From positions 104,004 through 168,003 of the forward strand of contig NZ_JBFTEH010000012.1 in assembly GCF_041027365.1 (NCBI RefSeq): a DNA stretch of 64,000 bases, given 5' to 3'. This document shows positions 58,372 through 64,000 of the stretch, in pieces; the first letter of the stretch is position 1, and every line of letters starts with the position of its first letter. The DNA comes from VKMB-3413 sp041027365 (GTDB taxonomy: Bacteria > Pseudomonadota > Alphaproteobacteria > Rhizobiales > Rhizobiaceae). The notes beneath the pieces were generated by a model. That model was given only the letters and a program-made list of their open reading frames with translations. It searched no databases and was not told the origin of the DNA. A program made the translations under genes and the position numbers.

Positions 58372-59739
58372 TTACGCGGCGTCGCCGGGCGATTTCGCGG
58401 CCTTGGCCGCGGCATTGCGCTGGATGATCTGCCGACCGCGATCCGGCTTGGTGACCTGGCGCTCGCGCGCGATCGCCAGCGCCCCGTCCGGCACGTCGTC
58501 GGTGACGACGCTGCCCGTGCCGACATAGGCCTCGTCGCCGACCCGCACCGGCGCGACCAGCGCGCTGTTGGACCCGATGAAGGCGCCGGCGCCGATGATC
58601 GTCTCGTGCTTCAGCGCGCCATCGTAGTTGCAGGTGATCGTGCCGGCGCCGATGTTCGCCTTTGCCCCGATCCGCGCGTCGCCGATATAGGTCAGGTGGT
58701 TGACCTTTGCGCCGGGGCCGAGCTCGGCGTTCTTCACCTCGCAGAAATTGCCGACCTTGGCGCCGTCGTCGAGACGCGCGCCCGGCCGCAGGCGGGCGAA
58801 CGGCCCGACCGTGCCGCCGGGGCCGATCGCCGCGCCCTCGATATGGCAGAAGGCGTGGATGACCGCGCCGGAGGCGATGGTGACGCCGGGCCCGAACACG
58901 ACGTTCGGCTCGATCGTGACGTCCGGCGCGATGTCGGTGTCATAGGCGAAATGAACGCTTCCCGGATCCTGCAGCGTCACGCCGTCCTGCATCGCGTCGA
59001 GCCGCCGTGCCGCCTGCCACGTGGCCTCGACCGCCGCGAGCTTCTGCCGGTTGTCGACGCCGGCGACCTCGAAGGCCTCCGCCTCGATCGCCCGGACGCT
59101 CAGCCCGTCGCCCCGCGTGATCTCGACGAGGTCGGTCAGGTAGTACTCGCCCTTGGCGTTGGCGTTGCCGATCGCCTGCAGCCTCTGGAGCGCGGTCTCG
59201 CCGCGGAACGCCATGACGCCGGCATTGCAGAAGTCGATGGCGCGCTCGGCAGGGCTCGCATCCTTCTCCTCGCGGATCGCGACGAGCTCGCCGTCCCGCT
59301 CGATCAGCCGGCCGTAGCCGGTCGGATCGGCCGGGCGGAAGCCGACGACGCAGACCTCGGCGCCCGCCGCCAGGCTCGCCCGCGCCCGCTGCAGCGTCTC
59401 CGGACGGATCAGCGGCGTGTCGCCGAAGAGAACCACGATGTCGTCGAACCCTTCCGCGATGACGTCCCGCGCCGCGAGCACCGCATGGGCCGTGCCGAGC
59501 CGTTCCGTCTGCTCGACCACCTCCGCGCCCGGCGCGTCGGCCCGCACCGCGGCGGCCACCGCCTCGCCATTGCGCCCGACGACAACGGCGATCCGGTCCG
59601 CGCCGGTCGCGAGCGCCGCCCGCGCGACATGCCGAACCATCGGAAGATGCGCCACCGGGTGCAGCACCTTCGACGTCCGGGACTTCATGCGCGTGCCCTC
59701 GCCGGCCGCGAGGATGATCGAGAGGCAGGTTCTCGCCAT
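58372..59739 (-). CDS. glmU: Bifunctional GlmU (uridylyltransferase / acetyltransferase)
   Basis: This 455-residue enzyme acetylates glucosamine-1-phosphate and couples it to UTP to give UDP-GlcNAc. The N-terminal nucleotidyltransferase has SIILAAGEGTRMKSRTSKVL; the C-terminal left-handed beta-helix acetyltransferase has VTIEPNVVFGPGVTIASGAV, FCEVKNAELGPGAKVNHLTYIG and NIGAGTITCNYDG. The start is MARTC at 59739 behind GGGA; ATG at 59745 would add two residues. glmU-glmS form a short amino-sugar operon. Confidence 0.96.
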   Translation of the reverse strand: MARTCLSIILAAGEGTRMKSRTSKVLHPVAHLPMVRHVARAALATGADRIAVVVGRNGEAVAAAVRADAPGAEVVEQTERLGTAHAVLAARDVIAEGFDDIVVLFGDTPLIRPETLQRARASLAAGAEVCVVGFRPADPTGYGRLIERDGELVAIREEKDASPAERAIDFCNAGVMAFRGETALQRLQAIGNANAKGEYYLTDLVEITRGDGLSVRAIEAEAFEVAGVDNRQKLAAVEATWQAARRLDAMQDGVTLQDPGSVHFAYDTDIAPDVTIEPNVVFGPGVTIASGAVIHAFCHIEGAAIGPGGTVGPFARLRPGARLDDGAKVGNFCEVKNAELGPGAKVNHLTYIGDARIGAKANIGAGTITCNYDGALKHETIIGAGAFIGSNSALVAPVRVGDEAYVGTGSVVTDDVPDGALAIARERQVTKPDRGRQIIQRNAAAKAAKSPGDAA

Positions 59740-59819
59740 GGTCATTCCCGAGAAGTGCGTGTCGGCGCGATGCTTAGCACATCCCGCTCGAATTTCGATG
59801 AAGCTCGGCCTTCGGTCGC

Positions 59820-60560
59820 TCAGCCGATCGTCTGCAGCGCCGGGAAGGCCTGGAGCAGCCAGAAGGAGATCGCCTGCATGCCGCCGGACAGGAACAGGAC
59901 GCCGGTAAGGACGAGCAGTCCGCCCATCGTCTTCTCGACCGTCCCGAGATGCCGCCGGAAGCCCGTGAGCCACTGCAGGAAGGCGCCGGAAAAAGCCGCG
60001 GCGGCGATGAAGGGCAGGCCGAGGCCGATCGAGTAGAAGGCGAGCATCACCGCGCCCTCGCCTACCGTACCCTTGGCGCCGGCGAGGCCGAGGATCACGC
60101 CGAGGACCGGGCCGATGCAGGGCGTCCATCCGAAGGCGAAGGCAAGGCCCATGAGATAGGCGCCGATCAGGCTGTTCGGCCGGTGCGGCGCCCTCAGCCG
60201 CGCCTCGCGCGACAGGAGGGTGATTCGGAAGACGCCGAGAAAGTTGAGGCCCATCGCGATGATCGCGATCCCGGCGAGGATGCCGAGCCAGTTCAGATTG
60301 TGCCGCAGCACCTGGCCGACCGAACTGGCCCCGGCACCGAGCGCCACGAAGACGGTGGTAAATCCGAGCACGAAGACGATGGCCGACCCGATGAGACGCG
60401 CATAGCTGGTCGAGGCGACCACGGGCCCGGCCCGCAGATCGTCCGCCGAGACCCCCGCCATGTAGCAGAGATAGGGCGGCACGAGCGGCAGGACGCAGGG
60501 GCTGAGGAAGGACAGGGCGCCGGCGAAGACGGCTGTGGGATAGGAGATCTCGGACAGCAA
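59820..60560 (-). CDS. ccdA: Cytochrome c biogenesis / thiol-disulfide transporter CcdA
   Basis: A 246-residue membrane protein with six helices. The redox Cys pair is split between FLSPCVLPLVPPYLCYMAG and FGWTPCIGPVLGVILG, the CcdA pattern. It passes reductant from thioredoxin to the periplasm for cytochrome c maturation. No ATG fits; TTG at 60560 (complement CAA) behind CGAGG begins the natural N-terminus LLSEISYPTAVFAG. It stands alone, upstream of glmU but separated by 80 bp. Confidence 0.9.
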   Translation of the reverse strand: MLSEISYPTAVFAGALSFLSPCVLPLVPPYLCYMAGVSADDLRAGPVVASTSYARLIGSAIVFVLGFTTVFVALGAGASSVGQVLRHNLNWLGILAGIAIIAMGLNFLGVFRITLLSREARLRAPHRPNSLIGAYLMGLAFAFGWTPCIGPVLGVILGLAGAKGTVGEGAVMLAFYSIGLGLPFIAAAAFSGAFLQWLTGFRRHLGTVEKTMGGLLVLTGVLFLSGGMQAISFWLLQAFPALQTIG

Positions 60561-60934
60561 GGATGGGCCTCGGCAGGATGATCGAAATCGGCGCGATCGC
60601 GTCGGCATGAAGGGCGGATGTCGGCGCCGCCCGGGTCCGGCATGGGTCATACCGCCTCGCCGCATCGGCGGCAAATCCGGCGCCGCGGCCGTCGCCTCCG
60701 CCCGCCCCGCCCGTTCCTTCGCACCCGGGCACGGCTGCGTTACCACTTGCCGATCTTTTTGCCGCATCATGGTGGGCTCGGCCGCGCCAGGCCTCATTGA
60801 TTTTGCCGAAGGCTTCCTATACCCCCCGCAGCAGGCGGCTCGCACCCGCAGGCCGGAGGGGACAACAGACCCCGCGTCCGGCACCGCCGAAGGGCGATCC
60901 GATGGCTCCTGCCGAAACGGCGGACCGCCATCAA
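60561..60934. other. Gene-free stretch between ccdA and tRNA-Lys
   Basis: About 370 bases holding the promoter regions of ccdA (minus) and tRNA-Lys (plus). A weak plus-strand promoter can be drawn (TTGATT at 60797 and TATACC at 60818, spacing 15). I see no protein gene; the frame antisense to the tRNA is a common artefact. Confidence 0.4.
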
Positions 60935-61010
<76 letters not shown>

Positions 61011-61260
61011 ATAAGCTCAACAATCACAGCATCTTGCGGCGCCGTTGCATCTGATTTTTGAGCCCAATCCGCTGTAGGGTTCCGACAGGGTTCCAGAACG
61101 GGGACGCTGAAAGGGCGCCCCGCGGGACGCCCTGGTGCTGCTTCCTTGTCGGTCGCCACGATCGGCGCGCAGCAAATCAGGCAGCCGCAGCTCCGCGGTG
61201 ATGGCGGATCACCCGCTCGCCGGTTGGCACGAACGCGCCGCTGGCCCCACGCCTCAACAC

Positions 61261-61521
61261 CTAGCCAATCGTGGTTTCTTCCTCCGGATCCTGCCAGAGC
61301 TTCGCCCGGCGCTGCCGGATCATCTCAGCGGTGACCGCCTCGCGCATCGCCGGTTCACGCATCTGCGCCGCGAGTGGTAAAAGCTCCTCGGGAAACTCGC
61401 CGTCGGGACAGCCGAGAACATCGAACGCTCGGCTGAACGATCCATCGAACCGCTCCTCCACGCGAAGCTTCGCCCCGAGAGCTTCAACGGCTGCGATAAG
61501 GTTCCGTGCCTGATCTTCCAT
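61261..61521 (-). CDS. Small hypothetical protein
   Basis: An 86-residue acidic, helical protein (MEDQARNLIAAVEALGAKLR, then LPLAAQMREPAMREAVTAEM) of no family I recognise. The ATG follows AAAGGA at good spacing, which supports it as a real gene. It is divergent from the small membrane protein gene across about 225 bp that contain a perfect AT-rich palindrome. Confidence 0.6.
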   Translation of the reverse strand: MEDQARNLIAAVEALGAKLRVEERFDGSFSRAFDVLGCPDGEFPEELLPLAAQMREPAMREAVTAEMIRQRRAKLWQDPEEETTIG

Positions 61522-61592
61522 CGCTCAATCCTTTCGTTGCTGGCGATGAATCAAGGCTGCCGAAGTCGATGTCGCTTGTCTATAACGCTTGC

Positions 61593-61604
61593 GAAAATAT
61601 TTTC
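61593..61604. promoter_or_regulatory. Palindrome GAAAATATTTTC in a divergent intergenic region
   Basis: A perfect 12-bp palindrome in an AT-rich patch of otherwise GC-rich DNA, between divergent starts at 61521 and 61746. It could be an operator or part of a promoter. No regulator gene can be linked to it. Confidence 0.4.
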
Positions 61605-61745
61605 ACGTATGTAATCGAAATATACTGTCGCATCAAAGCGATACTCGGCCGTAGAAAAGCGACATGCCCCGCGTAGCCGTGTCGCTTCCTGCGCTGTTGG
61701 AAGGCTCACGCAGCGCGTGTACGCTTCGCTCAAAAGGAGAGCGAG

Positions 61746-61988
61746 ATGTTCCTGAGGGGATTGGTCGGGGTGACTTGCATCGCGATCATCGCAGCGATCG
61801 GCGCGTACTTTTGGGACCGCCAGCAAGCGAGGATCGAGGCTGCACAGGCGAAGGTCGAGGCGACGCGAAGGGCGTTGGACGAAACCTGCTATCCAGCCCT
61901 TGCCCGCGTCCAGCAAGGCGGCGATTTTTATGAGGCGCGCCGCATACTAGACCGCTGCGAGGCCATCGGCTGGAAAGCTCCGGAGTGA
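61746..61988 (+). CDS. Small single-helix membrane protein
   Basis: An 80-residue protein with one N-terminal membrane helix (LRGLVGVTCIAIIAAIGAYFW) followed by a charged helix (RQQARIEAAQAKVEATRRAL) and a short tail with two cysteines (DETCYPAL, LDRCEAIG). AAGGAG precedes the ATG. I know no family for it. It ends one base before the start of the excisionase-like gene, so the two are probably one operon. Confidence 0.6.
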   Translation: MFLRGLVGVTCIAIIAAIGAYFWDRQQARIEAAQAKVEATRRALDETCYPALARVQQGGDFYEARRILDRCEAIGWKAPE

Positions 61989-61989
61989 A

Positions 61990-62334
61990 ATGCAATCTCA
62001 GCCTTTTCCGCGCGCGCAGGCCTGCGAAGTGCTCCTGAACGGCAACCTCACTCCCGCAGCGCTCCGCCGAGAGCGCGATCGCGGAAACCTGGTCACCGAG
62101 AGGATCGCCAACAAGGAGTTCGTCACTCCGGCGGCGATAGCAGCAATGCGCGAGCGGTGTCGGGTCGAGCGCCCGGCGCCTGTGCCAAAGCGCGTCGGTG
62201 TTGCGCGGCCTGCTGCCGAGGTGGTCGCTCTTGGCGTCTATGGCGAGCCGATCACGTTGCGCGACGCCCGAAAGGCGAGGCTGCGCATGCTCAAAGACGA
62301 CGCGTCGAGACGGCGCAGGGGCACAGACTCATAA
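61990..62334 (+). CDS. Excisionase-like DNA-binding protein
   Basis: A 114-residue basic protein. The N-terminal part (ACEVLLNGNLTPAALRRERD, then RGNLVTERIANKEFVTPAAI) has the layout of the winged-helix excisionase/MerR-like proteins that precede integrase genes in rhizobial genomic islands. The C-terminus is Arg-rich. GGAG precedes the ATG. An integrase would be expected directly downstream but is absent; the next genes are on the other strand. Assignment is by pattern and context, not certain. Confidence 0.55.
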   Translation: MQSQPFPRAQACEVLLNGNLTPAALRRERDRGNLVTERIANKEFVTPAAIAAMRERCRVERPAPVPKRVGVARPAAEVVALGVYGEPITLRDARKARLRMLKDDASRRRRGTDS

Positions 62335-62376
62335 TTCCTTTGCAGGTCACGCCGGTCTGATCTGCCAGCCACATGT

Positions 62377-62898
62377 TCATTGGTCGCGCTGAGTCTTGTT
62401 CTTCACTTTCTCGGATCTGTTGAACAACCGGGCCATCCCGTAAAAGCTTAGAGCCATCAGGGCTCCTGTAAAAACAACGTAGAAAAGAGCTGCTAAACCA
62501 AAAAAATTCAGAGGAAAGCAGTCGTGCGCCCGGCCGATCAATCCGAGTAATAGGCAAACCGTCTGGATGAATACGAAATGAACTAGCTTTGACGTCAAAT
62601 CAAGAAAATATGAGTCATCTCTTCCTTCTTCAGCGAAGACACGAAACAAGGGTGACGCTGGAAGAGCTAGAATAATCGCCATTGAGCTGAGGGTGAACGC
62701 CATAACGGTGGGGACGATCGAAAAGACCGCGGAGTGCCAAGCGCCGTCATCCAGAAGAGGCCAGCAGAGCGCAGCGGATAAGATCGACATCCAAAATATC
62801 GGAGAGCGGTAGACGGCCGCCCATCCCCCGTAAATGGTCCAGTAGTGTCGGAGATCGTCTCCGGCGGCTCCGAAATCAAAGGAGGTGCGTAAGCGCAT
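62377..62898 (-). CDS. Four-helix membrane protein, partner of the overlapping upstream gene
   Basis: A 173-residue protein with four predicted helices: PIFWMSILSAALCWPLL, FSIVPTVMAFTLSSMAIILA, LVHFVFIQTVCLLLGLIG and FGLAALFYVVFTGALMALSF, with a charged cytosolic end (NRSEKVKNKTQRDQ). ATG at 62898 is preferred, overlapping the upstream gene by 23 bp; ATG at 63000 would add 34 residues but overlap 125 bp. AT-rich codon use sets it apart from the core genome. I do not recognise the family. The tight overlap implies a functional pair. Confidence 0.65.
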   Translation of the reverse strand: MRLRTSFDFGAAGDDLRHYWTIYGGWAAVYRSPIFWMSILSAALCWPLLDDGAWHSAVFSIVPTVMAFTLSSMAIILALPASPLFRVFAEEGRDDSYFLDLTSKLVHFVFIQTVCLLLGLIGRAHDCFPLNFFGLAALFYVVFTGALMALSFYGMARLFNRSEKVKNKTQRDQ

Positions 62899-63733
62899 CA
62901 AGCAGCTTCGCAAGAAAGCTGTCGTTCCGCTCCATAGGGATCTCATATTTGCGAGGCCTGTCTCGAGAGGAAAGATCGACGGGCTTATCCTGGTCGTCAC
63001 GCCCCTGAATGCGAAACAGCCCGTTATCTACGGCAACTGCGGCGAGGTCGCGCTCATCGGGCGGTAGAACAATCGTTTCCGCGTTTGCACTTCGCGCAAA
63101 TCGGTGTTCGATCCGATGGACGTTCATTCTATCCATCAAGTCGTTCACGCGCCTGACCGTCTCTGGCGGCGCGAAATCCGGATTGGGTCGATAAGCCACA
63201 ATTTGAATAATGCGCTTATGAGGGATCGCGAGCAGCTCTTCGGCAACGCCCTCCTCAGGAACCATCGTGACAGCAACCTCTGGCAAGCTCTCGCCAAGGG
63301 CCCAGCGCGAAAAAATCTTCTGCATGATAGATTCAACGACGGTCGCACCTATAGTCTTATCGAGATCATTTCGCGCCTCAATATACATTAAGTGGCTTCT
63401 GATATCAAAAACATACTCAAAAACACGGAAATTGGGCCTCGCTTTTTCGGGGATATTGATCTTTTTTCGTTCATCCTCGCTGAGCTTCTCTTGCTTGTCT
63501 AAGTCGATCCAATCCCCCTCCAGATCGATGTCTGTCCAGAGATGCAGTCGGCCAACATAAAGATGACGGTGTCTTCGATGTCGAATCGGCTTCGTAATTC
63601 GCGCGAAATCACTCCCTCGAGCTTGCACCATGATTCGCGATGCTTTGCGGAGAATGCGGGGATAGATCTTAGGTGGATGGGGGTCAGCGGCAATGTTGAC
63701 AGCGAAAACAGGTACAATCCGCTTGCGTGGCAT
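62876..63733 (-). CDS. Hypothetical protein, possibly DUF4747
   Basis: A 285-residue soluble protein. VPVFAVNIAADPHPPKIYPR, FARITKPIRHRRHRHLYVGRLHLWTDID and RSHLMYIEARNDLDKTIGAT resemble, from memory, DUF4747, a family of unknown function; this needs a profile search. ATG follows GGGAG at good spacing. Its stop overlaps the start of a four-helix membrane protein gene. A cytosolic protein paired with a small membrane protein in a foreign island is a layout seen in several antiphage systems with membrane effectors, but no defence domain is visible. Confidence 0.6.
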   Translation of the reverse strand: MPRKRIVPVFAVNIAADPHPPKIYPRILRKASRIMVQARGSDFARITKPIRHRRHRHLYVGRLHLWTDIDLEGDWIDLDKQEKLSEDERKKINIPEKARPNFRVFEYVFDIRSHLMYIEARNDLDKTIGATVVESIMQKIFSRWALGESLPEVAVTMVPEEGVAEELLAIPHKRIIQIVAYRPNPDFAPPETVRRVNDLMDRMNVHRIEHRFARSANAETIVLPPDERDLAAVAVDNGLFRIQGRDDQDKPVDLSSRDRPRKYEIPMERNDSFLAKLLDALTHLL

Positions 63734-63938
63734 GAAAGCTCCCTCTCCATCCGAGGTAGCAATCTTATCTTCGCGTGAGCGTTCGTCAAAGGTCTTCGTC
63801 GTGCCGTTTTACAACGTTCGGAACACATGCTCGGCGAGGATCCCGCCGTCCAGCCGCTCCGTCTTCAGATGGTCGAGGAACGCCTGCCTGTCCTCTTAAG
63901 CTTCTTTCCATGCTAATTTTGGGAAGGAGGATCGAGCC
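63734..63938. other. Junction between the hypothetical pair and the IS3 element
   Basis: About 200 bases without a complete gene. On the minus strand 63809-63895 is a 28-codon open piece (RQAFLDHLKTERLDGGILAE, then HVFRTL and stop) that looks protein-like and may be the tail of a gene truncated by the insertion sequence; its family is not recognised. The IS left end is probably near 63895-63910. Confidence 0.35.
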
Positions 63939-64000
63939 ATGGGACAGACATCGGCAAGGAAGTCAGCAGGACCGCGTGACGCGGCGACGAAGGTTGCGCA
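63939..64000 (+). CDS. IS3-family transposase OrfA, first codons (cut by window edge)
   Basis: The visible residues MGQTSARKSAGPRDAATKVA match, from memory, the start of IS3-family OrfA proteins of rhizobia that continue into an EEKIRIVL helix-turn-helix region. AAGGAGG stands 8 bases before the ATG, an unusually strong ribosome site. Only 20 residues are present, so the call depends on the first motif and on context. Confidence 0.6.
   Translation, partial: MGQTSARKSAGPRDAATKVA

Larger units (their letters stand above)
61011..64000. mobile_element. Putative decayed genomic island at tRNA-Lys (left part)
   Basis: From the tRNA to the window edge there are no housekeeping genes. Base composition falls to roughly half GC around 62.4-63.7 kb by eye, against about two-thirds or more elsewhere. 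It holds small orphan genes, an excisionase-like gene, an overlapping hypothetical pair and an IS3 transposase start. No integrase and no second copy of the tRNA 3' end is seen in the window, so the far border and mobility are unknown. Confidence 0.5.

Overview
The window is high-GC chromosomal DNA from an alphaproteobacterium, most likely a member of the Hyphomicrobiales (Rhizobiales). The evidence is the gene set: MucR/Ros regulator, GapR (DUF2312), an Omp10-like lipoprotein, IalB, phosphatidylcholine synthase, homospermidine synthase, a FixLJ pair with a haem PAS domain, DUF1036, DUF882 and DUF1244 proteins, HspQ, and a TTAA-N7-TTAA CtrA-type box. The genus cannot be fixed from the sequence; an Aurantimonadaceae-like organism is only a guess.

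Layout. 1-5.7 kb: the 5' part of pyk behind a DUF1036 gene, a DMT-permease remnant, DUF1244, gapR and mucR facing each other across a bidirectional terminator, a long gene-free stretch, and a DUF882 peptidoglycan-peptidase-like gene with a CtrA box. 5.7-15.3 kb: an orphan sigma-54 response regulator, an M3 oligoendopeptidase, homospermidine synthase, an NTF2-like protein, an Omp10-like lipoprotein, hemH, a qmcA-nfeD pair and a VOC protein. 15.3-22.2 kb: glutamate synthase gltB and gltD, split by an intact vapBC toxin-antitoxin module. 22.6-34.7 kb: a Met-rich repeat protein, a phosphotransferase, then a low-oxygen block: uspA, a lone receiver, fixJ, fixL, cydX-cydB-cydA and the divergent cydDC. 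FNR/FixK-type boxes sit upstream of uspA and between cydA and cydD, both at class II activator spacing.

34.8-53.1 kb: esterase, glgX, quinone oxidoreductase, pcs, a UbiH-type monooxygenase, an AEC transporter, hspQ, ialB, an orphan YejA-like binding protein, a class A beta-lactamase broken by one in-frame TAG, then mfd-sdhE and divergent recG. 53.1-60.6 kb: an IS110-family element whose upstream end can fold as a pseudoknot (bridge-RNA candidate), a palindromic intergenic repeat, glsA, a DUF502 gene, glmS, glmU and ccdA.

60.9-64 kb: tRNA-Lys(TTT), then a visibly AT-richer accessory segment with small orphan genes, an excisionase-like gene, an overlapping pair encoding a possible DUF4747 protein and a four-helix membrane protein, and the start of an IS3-family transposase cut by the window edge. 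This looks like a partly decayed island at the tRNA. The overlapping pair is the best candidate here for an undescribed two-gene system. All calls come from reading the sequence and from memory of families; no database search was run.
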